A stretch of DNA of 64,000 nucleotides from Nocardia sp. NBC_01329 (lineage in GTDB: Bacteria; Actinomycetota; Actinomycetes; Mycobacteriales; Mycobacteriaceae). Positions 27,921 to 36,229 of the stretch are shown piece after piece. The stretch is taken from NCBI RefSeq assembly GCF_035956715.1, contig NZ_CP108381.1, forward strand, positions 5,860,001 through 5,924,000, given 5' to 3'. A program made the position numbers and the translations under genes. Each line of letters begins with the position of its first letter. Position 1 is the first letter of the stretch. The notes beneath the pieces are model-generated. The model was not told the DNA's origin, did no database searches, and saw nothing but the letters and a program-made list of their open reading frames with translations.

Positions 27921-28496
27921 ATGTTCGCCGCCCTCTTGGATACGTGTGTCCTGTGGCCCAGCCTCCAGCGGGATCTTCTGCTGTCGTTGGCTATCGAGGG
28001 CCTATATCGCCCGTTGTGGTCCAACGCGATCCTCGAAGAGCTGGAGACCCACGAGGCCATCAAGCTCAGCCAGAGATGCGAGGTCGATCCGGAAGAATCC
28101 GCAGCACGAGCGAAGCGGCTCACCCGGCAGATGCAAGCGGCATTCGATGATGCCCTTGTGGAAGGCTGGGAGCCCCACGAGGGAACCTTCGGTCTCCAAG
28201 ACCCCGACGACGAGCATGTGCTTGCCGCCGCGCTTGTCGGTGGCGCCGGGGCCATCGTGACAGACAACGTGCGTCATTTTCCGGCCTCTGCGGTGCCGAA
28301 ACATATCCAGATCATCAAACCGGCCCAGTTCGCGGCCGATACCGTGGCTGTCTCGCCCGAGACAGCGCTCCGGGCAATCGAGGCGATTGTGAGCCGGCGC
28401 AGAAACCCGCCGCTGACTGTCGACAAGGTACTGGACTCACTGATCGTTGTGTACGGAATGCACGCAGCGGTAGATCTGCTCCGAAGCGCCAGATAG
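27921..28496 (+). CDS. PIN domain-containing toxin (predicted ribonuclease)
   Basis: The product has 191 residues. The PIN acidic set is visible: Asp7 in ALLDTCVLW, Glu39/Glu40, Asp97 in DPDDEHVLAAAL, and Asp115 in IVTDNVRHFP. The residues would bind a metal ion for RNA cleavage. Residues 125-191 form an additional helical domain beyond the PIN fold. The gene lies 12 bases after the HTH antitoxin gene. Toxin activity is predicted from family and gene pairing. Confidence 0.84.
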   Translation: MFAALLDTCVLWPSLQRDLLLSLAIEGLYRPLWSNAILEELETHEAIKLSQRCEVDPEESAARAKRLTRQMQAAFDDALVEGWEPHEGTFGLQDPDDEHVLAAALVGGAGAIVTDNVRHFPASAVPKHIQIIKPAQFAADTVAVSPETALRAIEAIVSRRRNPPLTVDKVLDSLIVVYGMHAAVDLLRSAR

Positions 28497-28696
28497 GCAA
28501 GAGCGATGCACGCCGAGCCGAGCTCGAATGCGCACTCCGCAGCCGCGCGCTCCTGGCTGTCGGCCGAGACTGCCTATCGGAACATCTCTGATCGTCGTGA
28601 CACAGGCGGGTTCCCGGCCCGGCGAGCCGAATTCTCGCCGCTCCATACGCCGAGTCGGTGAAGTCTGCTGTCGTTCGGGCAAAGGAAACGGAGTGT

Positions 28697-28728
28697 GCCC
28701 CGCTCCGAGCGATTCGGAGCGGGGCTTT
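28697..28728. terminator. Bidirectional terminator between the PIN gene and htdX
   Basis: GCCCCGCTCCGA and TCGGAGCGGGGC form a perfect 12-pair stem with a five-base loop. TTT follows on the plus strand. It lies 200 bases after the PIN stop and just before the convergent htdX stop, so it can serve both genes. Confidence 0.78.
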
Positions 28729-28748
28729 CCGAGCGTGGACTGCCCGCC

Positions 28749-29618
28749 TCAGCGCAGGGTCGCGGTGAGGTGCGGGTAGCCCTTCTTCGGATGCCGCAGT
28801 GCCAGATCCCAACCCTGCTCGACCTGGTCGGCGTACACGTTCACCGTGGACGGCAGCAGAATCGGTTTACCGAATTTCACGGCGTAGGAAGTCTTGTCCG
28901 GAACCCGGCCCTCGAGGCTGCCGAGGATTGTTGCCGCCGACCACATCCCGTGCGCGATGGCCCGCGGGAAACCGAACGCCTTGGCACCCAATGCCGAAGT
29001 GTGGATCGGGTTCTGGTCGCCGGAGGCGTTCGCGTAGCGGCTGATCGTCTGCTGATCGACCTTCAAGGTCCGCAGCGGAGGCGGCGGCACCTCGTCCGGT
29101 TTCGGCTCGGGTTTGGGCCCACCCGACAGCGACGTCTTCTGCTGGTGCAGGAAGGTGGTGACCTGCCGCCACACCAGTTCCCGGCCCACCCGGATCTCGC
29201 TGATCGCGTCGACCAGCAGACCCTTCGGGTGCTCCCGCAGGTTCTCGATATGCGCGGTGATATCGAGTGGTTCGCTCAGCGAGATCTCCCGCGGGCGCTC
29301 GATCAGGTTCTCCGCGTGTACCGCACCGACCGCGACGAACGGGAAATCGCGTTGCACCACGAGTTTCATCACCAGCGGGAAGGTGATGATGAACGGATAG
29401 GTCAGCGGCAGGGCGTCATTGAATCGCAGCCCGGTGGCCGTGCAGTAGGCGGCCAGGTGCTCGGGATCCACCCGGAAGCCGTCGAGCCGGACCTCACGGT
29501 CCGGAATCGTCGATTTCCGGGACGACACCAGCGGTAGCGGGACCGCGCCGAGCGCGGCCTTCACATACAGGCTGCCGTTCTTCGGCGGTGCGTCGAGGGT
29601 GATGGTCTCGGTCATCAC
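28749..29618 (-). CDS. htdX: (R)-3-hydroxyacyl dehydratase HtdX (MaoC family)
   Basis: The product has 289 residues with two hot-dog halves. The hydratase motif YANASGDQNPIHTSALGAKA lies near residues 194-213, with Asp and His as catalytic residues, followed by FPRAIAHGMWS. HtdX (Rv0241c) dehydrates (R)-3-hydroxyacyl thioesters in a fatty-acid or mycolate-related pathway. The start overlaps the fabG4 stop through ATGA, so the two are translationally coupled. The same pairing exists in M. tuberculosis. The product is slightly longer than the mycobacterial protein. Confidence 0.93.
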   Translation of the reverse strand: MMTETITLDAPPKNGSLYVKAALGAVPLPLVSSRKSTIPDREVRLDGFRVDPEHLAAYCTATGLRFNDALPLTYPFIITFPLVMKLVVQRDFPFVAVGAVHAENLIERPREISLSEPLDITAHIENLREHPKGLLVDAISEIRVGRELVWRQVTTFLHQQKTSLSGGPKPEPKPDEVPPPPLRTLKVDQQTISRYANASGDQNPIHTSALGAKAFGFPRAIAHGMWSAATILGSLEGRVPDKTSYAVKFGKPILLPSTVNVYADQVEQGWDLALRHPKKGYPHLTATLR

Positions 29619-30973
29619 GCGCCGATCATGCTCTGGCCGCAGACCCGGACGATATTGCCGTTCACCGCGTTCGAGGCCGGACCGGCGAAATAGGCGATGG
29701 TCTCGGCGACGTCCACGGTCTGGCCGCCCTGGTTCAGAGAGGCCATCAGTCGGCCGCCCTCACGGGTGGCCAGCGGGATCGCCGCGGTCATGGCGGTTTC
29801 GATGAAACCGGGTGCCACGGCGTTGATGGTGATGCCCTTGGCGGCCAGTTCCGGTGCCTCGGCGTTCACCATGCCGATGACCCCGGCCTTGGAGGCGCCG
29901 TAGTTCGTCTGTCCGCGGTTGCCGGCGATACCGGCGATGGACGAGACATCGATGACCCGGCCGCCCTCCTTCAGCGTGCCCGCGGCCACCAGGCCCTGGG
30001 TGATCCGGTGCGGTGCGGCGAGGTTCACGTTCAGTACCGCGTTCCAGCGACCCTCGTCCATATTGGCCAGCAGTTTGTCGCGGGTGATGCCGGCGTTGTG
30101 CACGATGATGTCGATTCCGCCGAAGCGTTCGGTGGCGAATTCGGCCAGTCGCTGCGCGGCATCGGGTGCGGTGACGTCCAGGGCCAGCGCGGTGGCGCCC
30201 ACCTTGTTCGCCGTCTCGGTCAATGCCTCACCCGCGGCGGGGATATCGGCGACGATCACCTTCGCGCCGTCGCGGGCGAAGACCTCGGCGATGGTGGCGC
30301 CGATACCGCGGGCGGCACCGGTCACCACGGCGACTTTGCCGTCGAGCGGTTTGTCCCAGTTCGCCGGTGCGACCGCGTCGTCCTTGCCCACGCGGATCAC
30401 CTGGCCGTCCACGAACGCCGATTTGGCCGACAGGACGAACCTGAGGGTCGAGGCCAGGCCGGTTGCGGCCGGGGAGGCGTCGGGGTGCAGGTACACCAGC
30501 TGTGCGGTGGCGCCGCGCAGCAGTTCCTTGCCCACCGAGCGGGTGAAGCCCTCGAGTGCGCGCTGGGCGATCTGACCGTCCACATTGCCGGCGAGTTCGG
30601 GGGTGGTGCCGATGACCAGCACCCGGCCCGACGGGGCGATACTGCGCATCGCCGGTTGGAAGAACTCGAACAGCTGCGACAGATCCTCGATGCTGCCGAT
30701 GCCGGTGGCATCGAAGACCAGCGCGCCGTATTTGGCACCCGCAGTGATGGAATCGGCGAAGGTGTAGTCGTCGGCCAGCAGTGCCCGCACCGGTTCGGCG
30801 ACGCGCCCCTTACCGCCGAGCAGCACCGGGCCCGGCAGCGCCGGTTCGCCGGCTACATAGCGCCGCAGTTTCTCCGGCTTCGGCAGGCCCAGCTTGTTCG
30901 CGAGGAACCCGCCCGGCGCGGAATTGACGAACGATCCGTAGAGGTTGGGTGCACCCTTGCTCTTGGCTGCCAC
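29615..30973 (-). CDS. fabG4: 3-oxoacyl reductase FabG4, high-molecular-weight type
   Basis: The product has about 452 residues, the long FabG form. The N-terminal flavodoxin-like domain is followed by a short-chain dehydrogenase: TGAARGIGATIAEVFARDG, NAGITRDKLLANM, and the catalytic SSIAGIAGNRGQTNYGASKAG with Ser, Tyr and Lys. FabG4 (Rv0242c) reduces 3-oxoacyl-CoA/ACP with NADH. A GTG three codons into the frame was chosen because AAAAGG precedes it; a GTG nine bases upstream is an alternative. The gene is divergent from fadA2 across a perfect 20-bp palindrome. Confidence 0.95.
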   Translation of the reverse strand: MAAKSKGAPNLYGSFVNSAPGGFLANKLGLPKPEKLRRYVAGEPALPGPVLLGGKGRVAEPVRALLADDYTFADSITAGAKYGALVFDATGIGSIEDLSQLFEFFQPAMRSIAPSGRVLVIGTTPELAGNVDGQIAQRALEGFTRSVGKELLRGATAQLVYLHPDASPAATGLASTLRFVLSAKSAFVDGQVIRVGKDDAVAPANWDKPLDGKVAVVTGAARGIGATIAEVFARDGAKVIVADIPAAGEALTETANKVGATALALDVTAPDAAQRLAEFATERFGGIDIIVHNAGITRDKLLANMDEGRWNAVLNVNLAAPHRITQGLVAAGTLKEGGRVIDVSSIAGIAGNRGQTNYGASKAGVIGMVNAEAPELAAKGITINAVAPGFIETAMTAAIPLATREGGRLMASLNQGGQTVDVAETIAYFAGPASNAVNGNIVRVCGQSMIGA

Positions 30974-31036
30974 AGTTCCCACCTTTTCTGTTGCTCGATG
31001 TGGTGTCGGGAGTCGCCGGAGGCGGTGTCGACATTG

Positions 31037-31056
31037 AACTTACTCCGGAGTAAGTT
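31037..31056. promoter_or_regulatory. Perfect 20-bp palindrome in the fabG4/fadA2 divergent promoter
   Basis: AACTTACTCC followed by GGAGTAAGTT is an exact 20-base palindrome, 64 bases from fabG4 and 106 from fadA2. The core TTACTCCGGAGTAA recurs with changes before the TetR gene at 22226 and before fadE5. A TetR repressor site controlling both directions is likely. Confidence 0.76.
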
Positions 31057-31162
31057 TATCGTAAACCGAGCGCGGGCGGGCCTCGGATGCCGTGGCGGGG
31101 AGCCTCGGCCCGGGCCCGGAGCACCCGACCCTCTCGCCACCTCGACAACCTGGGAGACCCGA

Positions 31163-32455
31163 GTGACCACCAAATCCCGTACGACCCGTCCGGTAGCCAT
31201 CCTCGGCGGTAACCGCATCCCGTTCGCGCGGTCCGACAAGGCCTACGCCCACGCCTCCAACCAGGACATGTTCACCGCCGTCCTGGACGGACTGGTGAGC
31301 CGGTTCGGCCTGCGATCGGAACGGCTGGGCATGGTCGCCGGTGGCGCGGTACTCAAGCGGGTCGGTGAGCACGGCCTGATCCGGGAGAGCGTGCTGGGTA
31401 GCCGGCTCAGCCCCTACACCCCCGCCCACGATCTGCAGCTGGCCTGCGGTACCGGCCTGCAGGCCGTGGTCACCGTCGGCGACGCGATCGCGGCCGGCCG
31501 GATCGACGTGGGTATCGGCGGCGGCACCGACACCACCTCCGACGCGCCCATCGGGGTGAGCGAGCGGATGCGGGAATGGATGCTGAACATCAACCGCGCG
31601 CGGACCAACGCGGACAGGCTCAAGCTGGTGGGCCAGTTGCGGCCGGGCATGGTCGGGATCGAGATCCCGCGCAACGCCGAACCCCGCACCGGCCTGTCGA
31701 TGGGCGAGCACGCCGCCATCACAGCGAAGGAATTCGGGGTATCCCGCGATGCGCAGGACGAACTGGCCTATCTGTCGCACAAGAATATGGCCGCCGCCTA
31801 CGAACGCGGTTTCTTCGACGATCTGGTGACCCCGTTCCTCGGGCTCAGCCGGGACGACAACCTGCGCCCGAACTCCTCGCTCGAGAAGCTGGGCACGCTG
31901 AAGCCCGTGTTCGGGGTGAAGCTGGGCGACGCCACCATGACGGCGGGTAACTCCACCCCACTCACCGATGGCGCCTCGGCGGTGCTGCTGTCCAGCGACG
32001 AATGGGCGGCCCAGCACAATCTGCCGGTGCTCGCGCATCTGGTGGACAGCGAAGTCGCCGCGGTCGACTACATCCACGGTCCCGACGGCCTGCTCATGGC
32101 CCCCACCTACGCGGTGCCGCGGCTGCTGGCCCGCAACGGCCTGACCCTGCAGGATTTCGATTTCTACGAGATCCACGAGGCCTTCGCCTCGGTGGTGCTG
32201 GCCACGCTGCAGGCCTGGGAATCGGATCAGTACTGCAAGGAGCGGCTGGGTCTCGACGGGGCGCTCGGTTCGATCGATCGCACCAAGCTGAACATCAACG
32301 GGTCCTCGCTGGCCGCCGGGCACCCGTTCGCCGCCACCGGTGGCCGGATCGTCGCCCAGGCCGCCAAGCAGCTGGCGGAGAAGGGGTCGGGCCGCGCGCT
32401 CATCTCGATCTGCGCAGCCGGTGGTCAGGGCGTGGTGGCCATCCTGGAGCGCTGA
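31163..32455 (+). CDS. fadA2: Acetyl-CoA acyltransferase (thiolase) FadA2
   Basis: The product has 430 residues. The GTG at 31163 is chosen because the thiolase fold starts there; a much longer open frame upstream crosses fabG4 and is not real. The nucleophile is Cys in LQLACGTGLQAV; the C-terminal motifs HEAFASVVLA, GHPFAATGGR and CAAGGQG supply the acid/base residues. The enzyme cleaves 3-oxoacyl-CoA in beta-oxidation or works in reverse. It corresponds to Rv0243. In M. tuberculosis fadE5 follows at once; here 14 kb separate them. A strong terminator follows the stop. Confidence 0.95.
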   Translation: MTTKSRTTRPVAILGGNRIPFARSDKAYAHASNQDMFTAVLDGLVSRFGLRSERLGMVAGGAVLKRVGEHGLIRESVLGSRLSPYTPAHDLQLACGTGLQAVVTVGDAIAAGRIDVGIGGGTDTTSDAPIGVSERMREWMLNINRARTNADRLKLVGQLRPGMVGIEIPRNAEPRTGLSMGEHAAITAKEFGVSRDAQDELAYLSHKNMAAAYERGFFDDLVTPFLGLSRDDNLRPNSSLEKLGTLKPVFGVKLGDATMTAGNSTPLTDGASAVLLSSDEWAAQHNLPVLAHLVDSEVAAVDYIHGPDGLLMAPTYAVPRLLARNGLTLQDFDFYEIHEAFASVVLATLQAWESDQYCKERLGLDGALGSIDRTKLNINGSSLAAGHPFAATGGRIVAQAAKQLAEKGSGRALISICAAGGQGVVAILER

Positions 32456-32525
32456 GCCGAGCCACGACGGGTCCGTCCGGCGGGTGAGGGAAGCGCCCAC
32501 AGCCGCGGCGGACCGGCAGGGAAGA

Positions 32526-32564
32526 GGAGGTGCCCCGATCGGAAAGATCGGGGCACCTCCGTTT
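32526..32564 (+). terminator. Rho-independent terminator after fadA2
   Basis: GGAGGTGCCCCGATC and GATCGGGGCACCTCC form a perfect 15-pair stem around GGAAA and are followed by GTTTT. It lies 70 bases after the fadA2 stop. Confidence 0.88.
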
Positions 32565-32630
32565 TCGTTCGGCCGGTAGGTGCGCATGCACTATTGGGGT
32601 TCAGGTAGCAATCGCCGAGAATTCGCGCGA

Positions 32631-32733
32631 TACGCATAATATGTTGGGGGCGAACGTGTTTCGCGCTCAGGATGGGTCCAGCAGCCTCAGCTCCAGCGTA
32701 TCCGGTCCTGAGAACTGCGATGTGATGCTTCAT
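32631..32733 (-). pseudogene. 5' remnant of an NAD(P)/FAD-dependent oxidoreductase
   Basis: An ATG with an AGGAG ribosome site opens a reading frame starting MKHHIAVLRTGYAGAEAAG. This closely parallels the N-terminus of NDH-2-like FAD oxidoreductases, which start with a VVLGAGYAG Rossmann motif. The glycine motif is damaged (GAGYAG has become RTGYAG) and similarity ends after about 35 residues. The frame then continues through the fadA2 terminator without meaning. It lies downstream of the MFS gene on the same strand, so a third gene of that cluster was probably lost here. Confidence 0.55.
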
Positions 32734-32969
32734 GGTCTCACTCCTGTCTGGAGTGTGTTCGCTACCTGAACCGGACAGCAGCCCGAACCCTGGAACGCGA
32801 TGCCGCCTGTACGGCGCCGATTGCGGCGAGCATGTGCTTGGCCCGGATCCGGTGGCGCAGAATCTCAATCGAGGTCCTGGGGAAGAATTCCGGACCTGCC
32901 TGCGCACACCAGCCGACTTGTCGGCTCTCTTTCGTTCTTGTTCGGGCCGCCGTACTTGCGGCGGGCCGG
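32734..32969. other. Intergenic stretch between the MFS gene and the oxidoreductase remnant
   Basis: Together with the remnant and terminator it makes a 514-base space free of intact genes between fadA2 and the MFS gene. I see no further gene. Short open frames here have no ribosome sites. Confidence 0.4.
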
Positions 32970-34415
32970 TCATCGACTCGACCGGCCCTGGCTCGGCGCG
33001 CCGGTTGGGGCGGCGGGCGGGTTGGTCTCGAGGGGGCGTTGGTGGGCGAGAGCGAGGCTGGTCATAGTCGTGATCGCCATCGCGGCGATGCCGACCAGCG
33101 CTGCCGTGGTGTAGGCGCTGTTGTTCGGGAAGAGATGGCCGATATCGGTGCCAGCGGCCAGGACCAGGCCGCCTATAGCGCTGCCCAGGGAGTACCCGAC
33201 GCTGCGGACGACATAGTTGAAGCTCATGGCACTCGCCGTCTCGCTCTTGGGGGTGACGGCCAGGATGACGCCGGGCATGGCGGCCGAGAAGCTGCCGACG
33301 CCGAAGCCCAGCACGCCCATTGCGACGAACAGTTCGGCCAGGTTCGATCGGGCCGCCGCAAACAGGACGAACCCGCCGCCGACGACGACGGCGCTGCCGG
33401 CCAAGAGCAAGGGGGCGTCGACCCGTTCGCGAACCCGAGGCGTGAGCTTCCCGGCGACGAATCCCAGCGCAGAGAACGGGACAAGGACCAGCCCGGCGAC
33501 GAAGGTGGTCAGCCCGAAGCCGTAGCCGGCGCTGTGCGGCGTCTGCGCGTACCGGGTGATGAGCGTGAGTAGGAGGTACATGCCGATCCCGCCGGCGAAC
33601 ATGGCGATATTCGCCCCGGCGACCACCGGGTGCCGCAGTGCCCGGACATTGATCAGCGGCGTCTTACTGCGCAACTCGGAGGCGGTCCAGATGCAGAGCA
33701 AGAGCACGGCAGCGATGGCGAGGACCATCGCCACGGCGAGGTGATGGCTCCATAGACTCGTCTCGCTTGCGAGGAACAGGACGAGGAACAGTCCACCCGC
33801 CAGGATGAGCGCGCCCGCTACATCCACGTGAGCGGAGCGGCCGTCGGGAGCTGCGGGGATGGAGCGCCACGCGGCCAGGAAAGCGAGAGCGGTGACGAAC
33901 AGACCCAGGCCATAGGCGGCCCGCACCCCGCCGAACTCGGTGAGCAGCCCGGCGAGCGGGTAACCGACGCCGGCCCCGATGATCGAGACCACCGAGATCA
34001 GGGCGATCGTGGCCGCGCCGCGTCCCTCGGGAAGATGGTCACGGGCCACGCCCATCATCAGCGCCGTCAGACCGAGCCCGACGCCTTGGGCCGCCCTACC
34101 GGCAAGCAGCCACGCGAACGGCAGCGGTAGCACGGTGAGCGCGCTGCCGGCGACGGCGACCGCCAGCGTGGCGAGAATCGTGGCTCGTCGGTGTGGGCCG
34201 GCTCCGAGCCGGCCGAGGACGGGCGTAGCGATGGCGCCGCTCAGCAGCGAGATGGTCAGCGTCCACTGCGCGCTGTCGAGTGAGACGTGGAACGTGGTCG
34301 CCACGCTGGTGATGAGCGGCGTCCCGAGGCTGCCGACCGCCGCCACGACCAGGGCAATGAATATCAACGAGCGGACCAGCAGCCGCGCTTCGGAGCGCTC
34401 CGGGGGAGTGTTCAT
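32970..34415 (-). CDS. MFS transporter (drug:H+ antiporter type)
   Basis: The product has 481 residues and about fourteen hydrophobic helices. The start ATG overlaps the stop of the preceding gene by ATGA; a longer open frame upstream crosses that gene and is not used. Helices 1-2 (LGTPLITSVATTFHVSLDSA) and the GRAAQGVGLGLTALMMG segment fit the DHA2 drug efflux type. The substrate is unknown. The gene belongs to a cluster with a carboxymuconolactone-decarboxylase-like protein and a divergent HxlR regulator, and likely responds to it. Confidence 0.86.
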   Translation of the reverse strand: MNTPPERSEARLLVRSLIFIALVVAAVGSLGTPLITSVATTFHVSLDSAQWTLTISLLSGAIATPVLGRLGAGPHRRATILATLAVAVAGSALTVLPLPFAWLLAGRAAQGVGLGLTALMMGVARDHLPEGRGAATIALISVVSIIGAGVGYPLAGLLTEFGGVRAAYGLGLFVTALAFLAAWRSIPAAPDGRSAHVDVAGALILAGGLFLVLFLASETSLWSHHLAVAMVLAIAAVLLLCIWTASELRSKTPLINVRALRHPVVAGANIAMFAGGIGMYLLLTLITRYAQTPHSAGYGFGLTTFVAGLVLVPFSALGFVAGKLTPRVRERVDAPLLLAGSAVVVGGGFVLFAAARSNLAELFVAMGVLGFGVGSFSAAMPGVILAVTPKSETASAMSFNYVVRSVGYSLGSAIGGLVLAAGTDIGHLFPNNSAYTTAALVGIAAMAITTMTSLALAHQRPLETNPPAAPTGAPSQGRSSR

Positions 34416-34996
34416 CGGCTGGTCTCGGGGATTAGCGGGAGGAAGTCGGCGAAGCGAGGCGCGCCGGGCTCGTGCGGCACGCGCGTGGCGCGCGCGGCGA
34501 AGCTCACGGCGTGGTACCACCCGCACAGCAGAAGCAGATCGAGCAACTGGAGCTCGTCGAAAACCGACACGAGCCGTGTCCACAGCGCGTCATCGATGTC
34601 GGAACGCTCGTGCAGGGCGTCGACAGCCAGGATGAGCAGCCGTTCCCGCTCCGACGTCCAGCACTGGTCAGCGGGGCCGCCGTGCACCAGGGATGCGGCT
34701 TGCTCGCGGGTGAGCCCGACCCGTTCGGCGAACAGCATCATGTGCACGCCCCACTCGTACTCGCAGCCGCACAGCACGCATGTCCGGTCGATGGCGATCT
34801 CGCGTTCCCTCATGGTCAGGGTCAGCTGTCGGCCCAGCTCGTAGCGCCCCCATCCGTGCATAGCGCCGGCCATCGGGAGGTTTCTGGCGAACATCCGGAA
34901 CAGCCCGATCGGCGGCACGTCCCCGGGCATCATGCGCGCGAGTAGCGCGCCGGCCTGATCGGCGTACGGCGGTTCTAGCAGGGCTATTCGCGACAT
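34412..34996 (-). CDS. Carboxymuconolactone decarboxylase (AhpD-like) family protein
   Basis: The product has 194 residues. The start ATG follows GGGAG; a GTG six bases upstream is possible. The family region TCVLCGCEYEWGVHMMLFAE carries Cys-x2-Cys and a His seven residues after the last Cys. This matches the AhpD-like fold with a possible redox pair. Such proteins handle peroxides or small lactones, and the actual substrate is unknown. It is coupled to the MFS gene by ATGA overlap and faces the HxlR gene across two palindromes. Confidence 0.82.
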   Translation of the reverse strand: MSRIALLEPPYADQAGALLARMMPGDVPPIGLFRMFARNLPMAGAMHGWGRYELGRQLTLTMREREIAIDRTCVLCGCEYEWGVHMMLFAERVGLTREQAASLVHGGPADQCWTSERERLLILAVDALHERSDIDDALWTRLVSVFDELQLLDLLLLCGWYHAVSFAARATRVPHEPGAPRFADFLPLIPETSR

Positions 34997-35016
34997 CGTC
35001 ACTCCCGTTCGAGACT

Positions 35017-35067
35017 GTTTCTAAATTAGAAACACGGGATGGATGCTAGTGTTTCGAATAGCGAAAC
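35017..35067. promoter_or_regulatory. Two palindromic operators in the HxlR divergent promoter
   Basis: GTTTCTAAATTAGAAAC (35017-35033) is a perfect palindrome around a central A. GTTTCGAATAGCGAAAC (35051-35067) has perfect six-base arms. Both share GTTTC...GAAAC. They lie between the CMD-like gene and the HxlR start, and are the likely binding sites of the HxlR protein. Confidence 0.75.
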
Positions 35068-35079
35068 GCAAGGAGAGTC

Positions 35080-35433
35080 ATGCCGACACCGCGCCCAGCA
35101 ACACCGGTTCGTGGATCGACTACCGGCCGTCCGGTCATGGCCGCGATGGATCTCTTCGGCCGTCGGTGGACGCTGCGAATTCTCTGGGAGCTGCGTGCGG
35201 GTCCACTCGGTGCGCGTGCGCTGCTGGCACGGTGCGAAGGTCTGTCATCCAGTGTCCTCTACCAGCGGCTTCGCGAACTCACAGCAAGCGGGCTCATCGC
35301 CCCCTCGGCCGACGGCTACGAGCTCACTGAGCTTGGGACAGCACTCGGTTACGCCCTCCGACCGCTCGACGAATGGGCGATCACCTGGGCGCAGGCGCAA
35401 GAGCGGAACGATCAGAATCCGGTGGAGGCATGA
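35080..35433 (+). CDS. HxlR family winged-helix transcriptional regulator
   Basis: The product has 117 residues, the usual HxlR size. The ATG follows AAGGAGAG. The core is RPVMAAMDLFGRRWTLRILW, then FEL-like GPLGARALLARCEGLSSSVL and YQRLRELTASGLIAPSA, with the wing at DGYELTELGTALGYAL. HxlR proteins act as dimers on palindromes and often sense redox or electrophiles. It is divergent from the CMD-like/MFS operon and two palindromes lie between them. Confidence 0.93.
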   Translation: MPTPRPATPVRGSTTGRPVMAAMDLFGRRWTLRILWELRAGPLGARALLARCEGLSSSVLYQRLRELTASGLIAPSADGYELTELGTALGYALRPLDEWAITWAQAQERNDQNPVEA

Positions 35434-35528
35434 AGGTCGCGAGCGCTCTTCGATCGTTTCTGGGCCCGAAGGCCTGGTCCCCGGGTTCCGCTGTCCCGCA
35501 GCGCGGAAGCCGGGTCAGCTCTGCGTGC

Positions 35529-35962
35529 TCACGCGGCCTGTGAGAAGCCTAGGTCGCCGGGTCGGCCCGCGCGGCGGGTGAAGTTGATGTCCAGGCGCGA
35601 GTCATAGGCGGCCGGTTCATCGCCGAGTTCGTGGGTGGAGTACTCGCCGAAGCGACGGATGTGCTCGGTCAGGCACGGCGAGACCTGCGCCAGGTCCTCC
35701 GGATGGATCTCCATCCCTTCGGCCTGCAGCTGGCGCACGATCTCGGCGATGTCTAGGGCGCTATGGAAAATCACCGCATTGGACAGCAGCGCGTTGAACT
35801 TCGCGGTCTTCTCCTGCTCGACGGGGTCGTTGTCGGCGATCGCACCACCGTTGCCGAAGCCGCCCACTGAAAACTGGTTGAACGACTCGGCCTTGTTCGT
35901 CGCCGCGGTCACCTGGCGGGCGCAGCGGCGCGTCCGCGAGGTAGCGCAGGGTTTCGCAAAAG
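35529..35962 (-). pseudogene. Tn3-family transposase C-terminal fragment
   Basis: An open frame of 127 codons ends the fragment. It reads VFHSALDIAEIVRQLQAEG-like and LTEHIRRFGEYSTHELG, which are the last conserved blocks of Tn3-type TnpA. The N-terminal side continues as ETLRYLADAPLR in another frame, so there is a frameshift near 35918. The protein lacks about 850 residues including most catalytic residues. It is joined on that side to a terminal-repeat-like sequence at 35975. It cannot transpose by itself. Confidence 0.85.
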
Positions 35963-35974
35963 CCCCCTGACCAT

Positions 35975-36022
35975 GTCTTACGCCCTATCCGTTGTTTTTT
36001 CGGCGATTACTAACGGGCTCCC
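35975..36022 (-). repeat. Tn3-type terminal-repeat-like sequence, copy 1
   Basis: On the minus strand this 48-base unit starts GGGAGCCCG and ends GTAAGAC, with TAGTAATCGCCGAAAAA inside. A second copy lies at 37605-37650 in the same direction and differs at about ten positions. The GGGA start and the TAAG-type inner end suit a Tn3-family inverted repeat. It directly abuts the transposase fragment. Confidence 0.65.
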
Positions 36023-36229
36023 TGCCATGGACACCCTCCGCGTTCGCCGTGGTGACCTGGCATTCGCGCCGGATGCCGCGCGCCGCGGGGGTATTGATGG
36101 CGTTCAGTGCTGTGTTCATTCCGATCCGATCCCGTTCCACGCGGTCCGGCTGGCCGGCGGAGTCCTCGACATGGGGATCTGGATCGCCGCCGTGATATCA
36201 CGCCTGCCGCAACGCACTTGGGATGCCAT

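Noticed and set aside
30008..32455. An 815-codon open frame that could extend FadA2
   Set aside because: Its first 385 codons run antisense to fabG4. Thiolase similarity starts only at the GTG at 31163.
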